Translations under genes and position numbers: made by a program
The notes under the pieces: model-generated
What the model was told of the DNA's origin: nothing
The model's input: the letters and a program-made list of their open reading frames with translations, nothing else
Database searches by the model: none
Part shown: positions 1-7,982 of the stretch, one piece after another
How the letters are laid out: the number at the start of each line of letters is the position of its first letter
How positions within the stretch are numbered: the first letter of the stretch is position 1
Origin: Bacteroidota bacterium
Lineage (GTDB): Bacteria; Bacteroidota; Bacteroidia; Flavobacteriales; Flavobacteriaceae
Direction of reading: 5' to 3'
Assembly (NCBI GenBank): GCA_018656255.1
Contig: JABHYI010000026.1
Span: 1-10,571 of the forward strand
DNA: 10,571 nt

Positions 1-1064
1 GGACCAATGGAGTTCAGAACTTGATTACCCACCCCAACGGTGATTCTGCCACCGAGGCCGGCGCGATATCTGCAGATGGTCTTTGGGTTTCTGGAGGACA
101 GGGGTTTTCTAATAATTACCAAGCCTGGCAATGGAGTGCCGCTACAGGTATTATTGATATAGGTCCAGCGCCTACATCAGGTTGGAGAGGTGCAGCAACA
201 GGACTAACTGCAGATGGATCTTCGGCTGTAGGCTTCTATCGTCCTTGGCCAGCACCTGCAACTTTTGGTAGAGGGTTTATACATACAGATATAGACGGGA
301 TGTTAGATTTAACCGATTATGCCATTACTTTAGGAATCGATGTACAAGGAGCAATTCTCGCATTGCCCTTGGGTATTTCTCAGGACGGCTCTACCGTGGT
401 AGGTGTAACCAATTCTGGGCAAGGCTTTGTGTTAAAATTACCTTCACCCCCAGTAAACAATAATTGTTCTGCAGCCATCGCTCTAAATTGCGATGATTCT
501 ATTACAGGCACCACAACCAACGCCACTGATTCTGGCGGCCAGCCAGCTCCCGATGTTTACTATAGTTATACAGGATCAGGATCTGCTGAAGAAATTACAA
601 TTTCTTTGTGTAATTCAGGCACAAATTATAATACTTACTTAGCAGTTTACACTGATTGTGACTTGACAACAGAACTAATAGCCAATGATGATTTTTGCGC
701 AGAGCAATCTGAACTAACATTCGAATCTGACGGAATAGCCACCTACTTTATTATGGTGGAGGGAGCCCAGACAGCCTTTGGAGACTACACCCTTGAAGTT
801 ACCTGTGAAGATGTATTAGGATTAAATAATATGGCCTTTAGTAGTCTTGGGGTATATCCTAACCCGGTTGACAACGAGCTTTTTATAAACAATACCACCC
901 CAATTACTGCTGTTACTATATATACAGTTACTGGGCAAAAGCTGTTGCATATTACCCCTAACGAGTCTAGGGTGAATATAGATACAGACTCTTTCCTCTC
1001 AGGGGTTTATTTTGCTCACATACAAGTAGGGCCAGATAAAAAAGTAGTTAAATTAATTAAATAA
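1..1064 (+). CDS. T9SS type A sorting-domain protein with HAF-like repeats, 5'-truncated
   Basis: Secreted or surface protein of unknown substrate, exported by the type IX secretion system. The frame is open to the left edge (codons from base 3 read T-N-G-V-Q-N before the TTG at 21), so the true start and signal peptide lie outside the window. Residues below are counted from codon 21. Residues 10-140 hold repeats of the HAF type (AGAISADG, ATGLTADGSSAVG, LGISQDGSTVVG, each followed by a W/F-rich strand), probably propeller blades. Residues 146-262 form a cysteine-containing beta domain resembling the PPC-like domains common in Bacteroidota (PDVYYSYTGSGS, NTYLAVYTDC, ANDDFC). Residues 277-347 match the type A sorting domain (VYPNPVDNELFI, IYTVTGQKLL, LSGVYFAHI, final KVVKLIK). 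No catalytic domain is visible in the part present. It converges on the leftward operon and is probably unrelated to it. Confidence 0.85.
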   Translation, partial: TNGVQNLITHPNGDSATEAGAISADGLWVSGGQGFSNNYQAWQWSAATGIIDIGPAPTSGWRGAATGLTADGSSAVGFYRPWPAPATFGRGFIHTDIDGMLDLTDYAITLGIDVQGAILALPLGISQDGSTVVGVTNSGQGFVLKLPSPPVNNNCSAAIALNCDDSITGTTTNATDSGGQPAPDVYYSYTGSGSAEEITISLCNSGTNYNTYLAVYTDCDLTTELIANDDFCAEQSELTFESDGIATYFIMVEGAQTAFGDYTLEVTCEDVLGLNNMAFSSLGVYPNPVDNELFINNTTPITAVTIYTVTGQKLLHITPNESRVNIDTDSFLSGVYFAHIQVGPDKKVVKLIK

Positions 1065-1104
1065 AGTACAAAGGGGAGGTAAACAGCCCCTGAGAATTAT
1101 ACAT

Positions 1105-1140
1105 AAAAAAACCCCTCAATAAAATTTTATTGAGGGGTTT
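1105..1140. terminator. Bidirectional terminator, perfect 32-base palindrome
   Basis: Bases 1109-1124 and 1125-1140 are exact reverse complements, with AAACCCCTCAATAAAA as the left arm, so the centre AAAATTTT would open as the loop. On the minus strand the stem is followed by a run of T (A-run at 1105-1111), a good intrinsic terminator for the operon ending at 1167. On the plus strand the T-run is only three bases, so termination of the upstream gene is weaker. A small AGGGG/CCCCT hairpin (1072-1076 with 1087-1091) lies just before it on the plus-strand transcript. Confidence 0.88.
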
Positions 1141-1166
1141 ACTATGTAATTAAATTAGCTAAAGAA

Positions 1167-3062
1167 CTATCTATTTACAATGGTAAACTCAGACCTTCTG
1201 TTTAATTGATGATCTGCTTCACTACAGTTATCACCACAAGAAACTTTAGGTTGCGACTCTCCGTATCCTTTACCGCTTATTCTTTTACCGCTTATACCTT
1301 TTGAGATAATGTATTGAACCGTAGACTGCGCACGAGCCTCAGATAACCTAAGGTTGTAGGCATCAGTGGCTCTGCTATCTGTGTGAGCTCCTACTGCAAT
1401 AACCATTTCTGGATATTTATTCATTACAGCAACTACTTTGTCTAACTCAAATGCCGCTTGAGCCTTAATGTTTGATTTATCAAGATCAAACAAGATAGGG
1501 TTTAAAACGATTTGATCTTCAACAATAATTTCTTCGATAGGTTTTAGTGCAATGGTTGCAGAAACTTTCTGGTCATTTGCTGGGGCAACTTTGCTAGCAT
1601 TGCTCTCAAAATCTGCCAAAACTCCTTGTACTTCATGGGCTTGGTCACAGGCTGCTTTAAAAGAAACCATACCATCTACATTAGATGTTTTAGTGCTCAG
1701 TCTGTTACCCATAGTGTCGTATAAATCTACACGCGCTCCAGCAACTGCAGCGTTTGTGTTTTCATTTATTACAAGTACGGCAATTGTTACCTCACAAGGT
1801 ATCTCTACCGCCTCTACCATATAGATATCATCACTACCCATACCACCTTCTCTATTTGAAGACACGTACCCGCTTTGTGACGTTGGATCGTATTTGTAAG
1901 CAAAATCATCTGCAGAACTGTTCACTCCCTTTCCTAAATTGTTTACTACATCAAAACCATCTCCTTGCGCTTCTGCATAAAATACATCAAGCCCTCCAAT
2001 GCCCATATGGCCATTACTAGAGAAGTATAAAGTACCATTACTATCAATGTATGGAAATAGTTCTTTCCCTTCTGTATTTATGTTATCTCCCAATCTCTCT
2101 GGTGTACCTAGAGATCCATCGCTGTTTATTGCCACCATGTATATATCAGAACCTCCTTTACCACCTGGCATATCACTTACAAAGTAAAGTGTCTTACCAT
2201 CTTGGCTTAAGGCCGGATGTCCTGTAGAATACTCATTGTTGTTAAAAGGTGCAGAAACCACTCCAGACCATCCTTTACCATCTATGTTCTCTGCGTAGTA
2301 TAAGTTGATTTGATTGATTCCATTTGCGCTTTTGTCGTAATCTCCTTCAAAGTAGTCGTTACGATCAAAATACATGCGCTTTCCATCTGCGCTAATTACC
2401 GCATTAGACTCGTGGTATTTTGTATTTACATCACCATTAAGTAACTCAGCATTTTTAATGGTTCCGCCTACATTGGTTGCTTTGTAGATTTCAAGATATG
2501 GTTCTTCATTCCACTGGTATGTTTTGCGAGAAGTGTTTCTTCCAGAGGCAAAGTAAAAATCTTTACCATACACAATACCACCAAAATCTGCATATTCACT
2601 ATTTATATCTTCCATGTTAGTAGCGGTGTAACGCGCCATATCATCCATGATTTTTGGAATATAATTAGGGTTTTTCATAAACTCCTTAACACGAGTATCG
2701 TTTGGACTTAGCTTTGCAAAGTTTTTCATCCATGTGTTGTAGTCGCTAAATTTACCGTTTGCTTTTAAGGTTTGCGCATAGTTATAAATAGCTTCTGGAT
2801 TTGCATCCTTAGACTTGGCTACTCTTTTGTAGTACATCTCAGCCTTTTTTGTGTCATTGATGAAATAGTAGCAATTTGCTAATCTTTCAAAGACATAGAC
2901 ATCTGTAGTTCCTTTTTTGAGAACTTTTTGATATGCCTGAGCAGCATCTGTATATGCTAATCTATCATATAGGTTATCTGCCTTTTTAGTTTTACTATTT
3001 TGAGCTGAAACAATTGTTGTAGAAACAGCGATAAGTAGAAGTATGGTATATATTTTTTTCAT
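1167..3062 (-). CDS. TPR / PD40 propeller / OmpA_C protein, PorE-like
   Basis: Predicted periplasmic peptidoglycan-binding protein that probably partners the PorP/SprF-like protein encoded just upstream. I chose the ATG at 3062 (MKKIYTILLL, 631 residues) over an in-frame TTG two codons earlier because it begins a typical signal peptide cut after VSA. Numbering here includes those two extra codons. Order: TPR-like helices about 30-125; five PD40-type blades about 159-420 (ISADGKRMYF, LSQDGKTLYFVSD, DSNGTLYFSSNG, GYVSSNREGG); a carboxypeptidase-regulatory-like beta domain 425-508; an OmpA C-terminal domain 520-633. D564 (HTDSR) and R579 (SEAR) have the spacing of E. coli OmpA D271 and R286, which bind diaminopimelate. 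A C-x3-C pair at 611/615 precedes NRRSEF. This order matches P. gingivalis PorE, but there is no lipobox cysteine. The start is 25 bases from the upstream stop, and no Shine-Dalgarno motif is visible. Confidence 0.9.
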   Translation of the reverse strand: MKKIYTILLLIAVSTTIVSAQNSKTKKADNLYDRLAYTDAAQAYQKVLKKGTTDVYVFERLANCYYFINDTKKAEMYYKRVAKSKDANPEAIYNYAQTLKANGKFSDYNTWMKNFAKLSPNDTRVKEFMKNPNYIPKIMDDMARYTATNMEDINSEYADFGGIVYGKDFYFASGRNTSRKTYQWNEEPYLEIYKATNVGGTIKNAELLNGDVNTKYHESNAVISADGKRMYFDRNDYFEGDYDKSANGINQINLYYAENIDGKGWSGVVSAPFNNNEYSTGHPALSQDGKTLYFVSDMPGGKGGSDIYMVAINSDGSLGTPERLGDNINTEGKELFPYIDSNGTLYFSSNGHMGIGGLDVFYAEAQGDGFDVVNNLGKGVNSSADDFAYKYDPTSQSGYVSSNREGGMGSDDIYMVEAVEIPCEVTIAVLVINENTNAAVAGARVDLYDTMGNRLSTKTSNVDGMVSFKAACDQAHEVQGVLADFESNASKVAPANDQKVSATIALKPIEEIIVEDQIVLNPILFDLDKSNIKAQAAFELDKVVAVMNKYPEMVIAVGAHTDSRATDAYNLRLSEARAQSTVQYIISKGISGKRISGKGYGESQPKVSCGDNCSEADHQLNRRSEFTIVNR

Positions 3063-3087
3063 TTTCAATGAAATTAAATGTTGTTAA

Positions 3088-4008
3088 TTAGAAATATCTT
3101 GGTGAACGTAAAGTACGCTTGTTGGTAAACAGATCAAACGTTAGAATAATTTCGTGAGATGATGGTGCTACAAAATTAATATCCGAAGTAACTGCATCAT
3201 ACGCATATCCTATGCGAAGCTCTGGTAGAACTTGAAATCCAACAAGACCACTAAATGAGTCATCTACTCTGTAAGAGACTCCTAATTCAAACTTTTCGAA
3301 AAACAAGGCGTTTAAGTTGGCGTCAAAAGAAACCGGAGTTCCAAAGGCAGATTTAACCAAAACAGAAGGCTTTAACTTCGTATTTGGTGAAACCTGAAAA
3401 ACATAACCAGCAGTACCAAAGAAGTGATTTACCTCAGACCCAATTTGTGTTCCGTTAGCATCTAGGTGAACAGAGTTTAACATGTTAGGCACCGATACAC
3501 CAACGTAAAATTTATCGCCATACAGAAAAGCACCTGCTCCAATATTTGGATATACACTACTAATGTCTTGATTAAAGAATGGATCATTTTGATCTTGTAA
3601 TTCTAAATCTACCAAACCTACATCATGAAAAGTAGCTCCGGCTTTAAGACCCAAGGCTAGTTTTGTAGTTGAGCTTAGTTGCAAGGTGTATGAAAAATCT
3701 GCAAACACATTCGTTTCATTTACCGGCCCAAGCTCATCTTTAACAGCAGATAAACCAACTCCAACTTTATCATTTAAAGGACCATGCCCGGAAAAAGTAA
3801 ATGTGGTTGGCGCTCCATCCAAAGCGGCCCATTGTGTTCTATATAAAGAGGTAAAGGAAATGTTCTCTTTAGACCCTGCATAGGCAGGATTTACAACATT
3901 CATGTTGTACATGAATTGCGTGTATTGAGGGTCTTGCTGCGCATTTGCCTCTTTGGAACAAAGTAAAACACATAAAAGTAGTAATGGTATTGATAGTATT
4001 TTTTTCAT
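3088..4008 (-). CDS. PorP/SprF family type IX secretion membrane protein
   Basis: Outer-membrane beta-barrel-like protein of the PorP/SprF family (306 residues, usual length for the family). Members are linked to export or surface attachment of type B sorting-domain proteins; SprF serves the SprB adhesin in Flavobacterium johnsoniae. The signal peptide is residues 1-23 (cut after ANA). Family hallmarks are QDPQYTQFMYN and NPAYAGS right after the cut, then RTQWAALDGAPTTFTFSGHG (57-76), VGVGLSAVKDELGPVNETNV, alternating beta strands, and the terminal SPRYF. The two cysteines in the signal peptide are not in a lipobox (the residue before each is Leu), so it is not a lipoprotein. It sits between the type B cargo gene (89-base gap) and the PorE-like gene (25-base gap), all on the same strand, which suggests a dedicated partner for that cargo rather than the core PorP. 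That assignment is inference from position. Confidence 0.92.
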   Translation of the reverse strand: MKKILSIPLLLLCVLLCSKEANAQQDPQYTQFMYNMNVVNPAYAGSKENISFTSLYRTQWAALDGAPTTFTFSGHGPLNDKVGVGLSAVKDELGPVNETNVFADFSYTLQLSSTTKLALGLKAGATFHDVGLVDLELQDQNDPFFNQDISSVYPNIGAGAFLYGDKFYVGVSVPNMLNSVHLDANGTQIGSEVNHFFGTAGYVFQVSPNTKLKPSVLVKSAFGTPVSFDANLNALFFEKFELGVSYRVDDSFSGLVGFQVLPELRIGYAYDAVTSDINFVAPSSHEIILTFDLFTNKRTLRSPRYF

Positions 4009-4034
4009 TTCTGTGGTGTTTATTTTATATTGAA

Positions 4035-4078
4035 TGTATCAAGAATACGATTACTCTAAAGCCTATAAGCTCGATACA
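4035..4078 (-). other. Possible stem-loop between the cargo and PorP/SprF genes
   Basis: Bases 4035-4043 (TGTATCAAG) and 4070-4078 (CTCGATACA) can pair over nine positions in the minus-strand transcript, one of them a G-U wobble, around a 26-base loop. No T-run follows, so it is not an intrinsic terminator. It could affect mRNA processing, or the ratio of cargo to partner protein. In AT-rich DNA a nine-pair match at this distance can arise by chance. Confidence 0.25.
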
Positions 4079-4097
4079 AATTCATCTTTATATAATA

Positions 4098-7000
4098 TTA
4101 GTTTTTCTCTCTATTGATGTATACCCATCCTGTGTAGCTAGATCCAAATACAGGGTCTTCAGCGTTTAATCCTAAAACATAGTAATAGGTTCCTGTAGGT
4201 AACTCTTCTCCATCTGTGGTTTGTCCTCCCCATTGGTTAGAGTAATTTACAAACTCATATACAGTAGTACCATTTCTATTAAATACCTGGAAAGAATTAA
4301 TTCCTGCTCTATTGTTTAAGAAACTTAGATCCAGTACATCATTAAGGCCATCCCCGTTTGGAGAGATACCTTGAGAAATAACACAGTTTTCATTGTCTGT
4401 ATACAGAGATACATTCACAACAGCTGTGCCCATACATCCATCACTATTTGTAACTACTACACTATATTCCTGTGTTGAAGAACCATTTTGAGACAATGTA
4501 ATAACTAGCGTGTTTTCTCCCTGGTCAGGGATTAGTGTTCCATTTTCGAACCACTGATAGGTTACACCAGCATCACTAGAGTTTGCGGTGATAATAGTTT
4601 CAAAATCTGGACAAACATCAAAGTCTTCATTGAGCGTTACCACTACTGGGTCAGAAATAACTACAACAATCTCATCTGTAACAACACAGCCATCAACGGT
4701 GGTGATTTCAAGAGAGTAGGTTCCACTTTGATCTACAAATATAGAGGTGCCTGTATCGCCTGTGCTCCATAAAAAACTAGCTCCAGTTGTGTCTCCAGAA
4801 ATAGCTGGAACAATTTCAAAATCTTCACTATCACAAAGGGTAACGTCTTCTCCTAAATCTAGATCTGGAACTGGTTTCACCACTACATCTATGCTCACGG
4901 TAGTTTCACTACATGGTGGGATAGAAATTGTTACGGTATAAGTACCAGATTCTAAAGGAGTAAATATAGCATCTGTTGATACTATGGTGCCACTAGCATT
5001 TGTCCACTCATAACTCACAGAGTTAAGATCTATACCACTATTTGTTGGCGTAGCATCTATGGCAGCGGCATCTTCATTAGCACACACGTCTAATTGTGAT
5101 GGTAAATTGGTTGTAACTACTATAGGAAGCTCAACAATCAAATCAAAGGATGTTGTAGTGAAACAATCATCTTGATTTAAACGCTGAACCCTTGTGTAAA
5201 TAGTTTCAGGATTCACCGTGTTTTGATAGGCAGCAGCTGTTGCTATTGGGTTATCTCCCGAGTCTGCATCTTCTTGAGTGGTATGGAATGTGATTTCAAA
5301 ATCTGCTGGGTTTTGACCATCTAATATTTCAGCAATCTGTGAAGTAAGGTCAAAGGTTGCTGTATCACTACCTGGGGTGTCCTCACAAGAGAACATATCC
5401 ATAGGCGCGTCTACAGTTGGCGAGGTGCCTTCTGCGCGAATTCTAATATCATCTACGGCAATGTCGTTTCCACAGACCCCAAAAATATCATTTAATAGAA
5501 CCACCTGAACTGTTGTGTTGTCTCCAGGATTAAATTCTAGAGAATATCTAATCCAGTTTGGATTTGCGCCATTTGGCACATTTCCTGTTGTGCTTGTTGC
5601 CAGAACAGTACCCGCGGCATCTTCTATTTGATAAATAATTCTTGAGTCTATTCCTGTTCCTGAACAGATATTAGTATCAATATCATACATGGTTGTCATT
5701 GCAAAATCAAAAATATGAGAGGTGTTTGCCGTTACGGCGATATCTCTTCTATAGACTTCAATTTGAGATGGTTGGTCAGAAATATCAAAGAAAATTGCCC
5801 TACCATTTGTGTCTCCACTGGTATTGTCTTCCATACCCTGGTGCCATCCAAAATTAAGACCCGTTGATATGTTTGTTACAGCATATTGGTTAGGATTTAA
5901 TTGTGTAGTGGCATTAAATTCTAAAGGTGTAAAAGGGTGAGTAGTTCTACCGACACCAGTTCCGAAATCTTCTAGGAACACATCATCTGTACAATCAAAA
6001 GGAGAACATCCATTTTCTTTAGTTACCGTTATTGTATCTGTAAGTTCATCAAAACTTCCGTCAGGCATCTCAACTACTAAAGCTGCAGTATATACTGTAG
6101 TTTGATCTGGACATACCGTAAAAACAGGATCATTACTCAGCACGTTTCCGGCAGCGTCTCTCCATTCAAAAATACTTGCATTTGTTACAGGCCCTCCATT
6201 AGGAACAAAACGCCAATTTTCATTGGTAACTTCCCAAGTTCCAACATTTCTGTCTTCAGGGACACTAAATTCTGTAAGATTGTTTCCCTGTAATCCTATG
6301 GCGGCTAGACCATCATTCCAGGTAGCACACACAGGCTTGTTGATAATATTTACATCAATCACGTTTAATGATTCATACAATAAAATTTGCTGAGTTGTTA
6401 AAAGCTCGTTACACCCAAACTGAGGCACTGCATTAAAGTTTAGTACAAAAACTCTAAAAGGAGCAACGCCATTTACAAAATAGTTTATTCTATCTGGAGC
6501 AGCCGGGGCAACACCAGGATTAATATCATGATAAGCACCAAAAACAGTGTTTAAAGGGTAGTTGGCGTCATTGGTAGGGATCTGGTCTGCAGGATCCATG
6601 TTCCATCCGTTATAATTTCCAGCTAGAGCAGCGTTAAAAGAAAGCTGTCCGTTTGCACCAGCAACAACATTTGTGTAAGAGTTGCCATAAAAATTAAATT
6701 CGAAAGGCAATGCAATCAATCCACTCCAAACGTCATCTATTGTTAGATTTGTTGGAGTTCCACCCGTAACAGGTGGCACATCACAAAGAGGTCCTTGAAT
6801 TTGATACGAGGTAGTGTCTAGGTTAGGCAGTGCAATATAATCTGCAACTAAATCTGTACAAAATGTTTCACAATCAATAAACATGTCAAATCCTGCATCC
6901 AATACATCACAACTTCCTTGGGCTTGACACTCAATAATACCACTTGTGAAATCACAGTTTAAATCTCCAGTTTCAACAGTAAAAGTAACCCCTGTTGTTG

Positions 7001-7637
7001 CTGGGTAAGGACCGAAGAATAAAACACCTGCTGTTGTTGCAGTTTGCGCCGCACTTCCTTGGTCATCAGTAACGGTGATGCTTGTAGAACTACCTAGATC
7101 GGTAATATCTACACCAATGGTGAATTGTTGACCTGTTTCGCACATTCCGTCATTTGTAAACTCAATGGTAGGATCGGTACAGGTTAAACAATTAATATCA
7201 TAATTTAATGGAACAAATAAACCATCTGAACAACTAGCAATACCATCTGAGGTAACTTGCAGAGTAATGGTGTCTCCACTAGACTCGAAAACAAATCCAG
7301 ACATATCACCTGTATTTCCATAAGGATTACCAGCATTAAGGTTGGTAACTCCATCTGAGTCTAAGATGATGACTTCGTCAAAATTTAGCTCTACTTGACC
7401 TTCAATAAATGTAAGTCTTAGTGGAAAGCCTGTGTCACTAGTATATACTATTTGAGTAGTATCATTGGGAGTGTAACAGTAGGTGTCGTTAAAAGAGCCA
7501 TCAGCACAAGGAATTGTGGTTTGACCATATGACACGCTAAGGCATAAAAAAACCACCATAGACGCTATAGTAGTGCTTAGGTTCTTTACAAATCGATACG
7601 TGCGTGTATTTTTTTGAGAGAGTAATTTAATGTTCAT
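4098..7637 (-). CDS. Large secreted multidomain protein with T9SS type B (CHU_C) sorting domain
   Basis: Probable cell-surface adhesin or structural protein of 1179 residues, first gene of the operon. The signal peptide is long (1-39, hydrophobic ASMVVFLCLSVSYG). Order: CUB-like beta domain about 42-150; a beta domain 154-240; a 245-480 region with YGNSYTNVVAGANGQLSF; a strand with paired cysteines to 549; a jelly-roll-like domain 551-735 starting FLEDFGTG and ending IAVDDIRIR; four Ig/PKD-like modules about 740-1085, each with a cysteine pair (751/825, 852/909, 935/984, 1009/1068) and SGTY motifs; and the type B sorting domain 1088-1179 (ISPNGDGLNDVLDL, FQVFNRNGTTVYE, LPTGTYYYVL, GWVYI). The mature part has only four lysines (434, 540, 921, 1178) and many Asp/Glu, so it is strongly acidic. 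It has 28 mature cysteines. No enzymatic motif was seen. It is much shorter than SprB and need not be a gliding protein. Confidence 0.93.
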   Translation of the reverse strand: MNIKLLSQKNTRTYRFVKNLSTTIASMVVFLCLSVSYGQTTIPCADGSFNDTYCYTPNDTTQIVYTSDTGFPLRLTFIEGQVELNFDEVIILDSDGVTNLNAGNPYGNTGDMSGFVFESSGDTITLQVTSDGIASCSDGLFVPLNYDINCLTCTDPTIEFTNDGMCETGQQFTIGVDITDLGSSTSITVTDDQGSAAQTATTAGVLFFGPYPATTGVTFTVETGDLNCDFTSGIIECQAQGSCDVLDAGFDMFIDCETFCTDLVADYIALPNLDTTSYQIQGPLCDVPPVTGGTPTNLTIDDVWSGLIALPFEFNFYGNSYTNVVAGANGQLSFNAALAGNYNGWNMDPADQIPTNDANYPLNTVFGAYHDINPGVAPAAPDRINYFVNGVAPFRVFVLNFNAVPQFGCNELLTTQQILLYESLNVIDVNIINKPVCATWNDGLAAIGLQGNNLTEFSVPEDRNVGTWEVTNENWRFVPNGGPVTNASIFEWRDAAGNVLSNDPVFTVCPDQTTVYTAALVVEMPDGSFDELTDTITVTKENGCSPFDCTDDVFLEDFGTGVGRTTHPFTPLEFNATTQLNPNQYAVTNISTGLNFGWHQGMEDNTSGDTNGRAIFFDISDQPSQIEVYRRDIAVTANTSHIFDFAMTTMYDIDTNICSGTGIDSRIIYQIEDAAGTVLATSTTGNVPNGANPNWIRYSLEFNPGDNTTVQVVLLNDIFGVCGNDIAVDDIRIRAEGTSPTVDAPMDMFSCEDTPGSDTATFDLTSQIAEILDGQNPADFEITFHTTQEDADSGDNPIATAAAYQNTVNPETIYTRVQRLNQDDCFTTTSFDLIVELPIVVTTNLPSQLDVCANEDAAAIDATPTNSGIDLNSVSYEWTNASGTIVSTDAIFTPLESGTYTVTISIPPCSETTVSIDVVVKPVPDLDLGEDVTLCDSEDFEIVPAISGDTTGASFLWSTGDTGTSIFVDQSGTYSLEITTVDGCVVTDEIVVVISDPVVVTLNEDFDVCPDFETIITANSSDAGVTYQWFENGTLIPDQGENTLVITLSQNGSSTQEYSVVVTNSDGCMGTAVVNVSLYTDNENCVISQGISPNGDGLNDVLDLSFLNNRAGINSFQVFNRNGTTVYEFVNYSNQWGGQTTDGEELPTGTYYYVLGLNAEDPVFGSSYTGWVYINREKN

Positions 7638-7751
7638 TTATATTTTTTTTTGGTATTATTTTGTAGCTAAATTTAAGTAAAATTTTAATATAATGTTAAC
7701 ATATACCTGTTTTTAGATGTAGCGTTATTATTTATCGATTAAAACCCCAAT

Positions 7752-7786
7752 AAAACCCCCTGTTTACAACAAAAACACGGGGTTTA
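7752..7786 (-). terminator. Orphan terminator-like hairpin
   Basis: The outer stem pairs AAACCCC (7753-7759) with GGGGTTT (7779-7785). After one C-C mismatch the inner stem pairs TGTTT (7761-7765) with AAACA (7773-7777) around a seven-base loop. On the minus strand the GGGG is followed by TTTTATT, a modest U-tract; on the plus strand only TTTAT follows. No intact gene ends here, since both flanking genes start facing away from it. It lies nine bases beyond the stop of the possible gene remnant at 7795-7929, which would explain it. Confidence 0.5.
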
Positions 7787-7794
7787 TCCATGGT

Positions 7795-7929
7795 TTAAGA
7801 GGCTTTAAAATGAGTTTTAGCTGTTTGTAACAAAGCAATTAATTTAGCCTCAGTAACTAACACTCTTGTTTTTAGGTAGTTTCAAATTATTTCTTTAAAA
7901 TTAGGATCTTTTTTGAGCTCTAAAATAAA
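7795..7929 (-). pseudogene. Possible 3' remnant of a decayed gene
   Basis: In one minus-strand frame there are 15 sense codons (7885-7929, ending in a coding-like stretch LKKDPNFKEII), a single TGA at 7882-7884, then 28 sense codons (7798-7881, including VTEAKLIALLQTAKTHFKAS) and a TAA at 7795-7797. The stretch uses TTA, GCT, ACT and AAA codons like the neighbouring genes and reads like an amphipathic helix. A terminator-like hairpin follows at once, as at a normal gene end. There is no ATG start and no family I recognise. The alternative is a chance open stretch in AT-rich DNA, or part of a small RNA ending at the hairpin. Confidence 0.25.
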
Positions 7930-7949
7930 TTACCTTCGCTTACAATGTA

Positions 7950-7982
7950 TTGAAATTTGTCTGTTTGTCTTTCGTACCTTTG
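7950..7982 (+). promoter_or_regulatory. Bacteroidota-type promoter of hflX
   Basis: TACCTTTG at 7975-7982 is an exact match to the Bacteroidota -7 consensus TAnnTTTG. A TTG at 7950-7952 sits 22 bases upstream, within the spacing reported for the -33 element; a TTTG at 7956-7959 is closer (15 bases) and less likely. Transcription would start near 7987, leaving a leader of only about ten bases before the ATG at 7998. Confidence 0.65.

Noticed and set aside
21..23. TTG as the start of the first gene
   Set aside because: The frame is open to base 3, and no signal peptide follows the TTG although the protein carries a T9SS sorting domain.
1552..2187. Overlapping open frames on the plus strand opposite the PorE-like gene
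   Set aside because: They lie wholly antisense to a well-supported gene, lack recognisable domains and have odd composition.
3063..3068. TTG start two codons upstream of the PorE-like gene
   Set aside because: The ATG at 3062 gives a standard MKK signal peptide; the TTG adds only M-K and has no better ribosome site.
3937..4008. Lipobox in the PorP/SprF-like signal peptide
   Set aside because: Both cysteines follow leucine, not Gly/Ala/Ser, and a clean ANA-Q cleavage site follows.
7668..7675. TAAATTTA as the -7 box of the type B operon
   Set aside because: It lacks the final G of TAnnTTTG and has no TTG at the right distance upstream.
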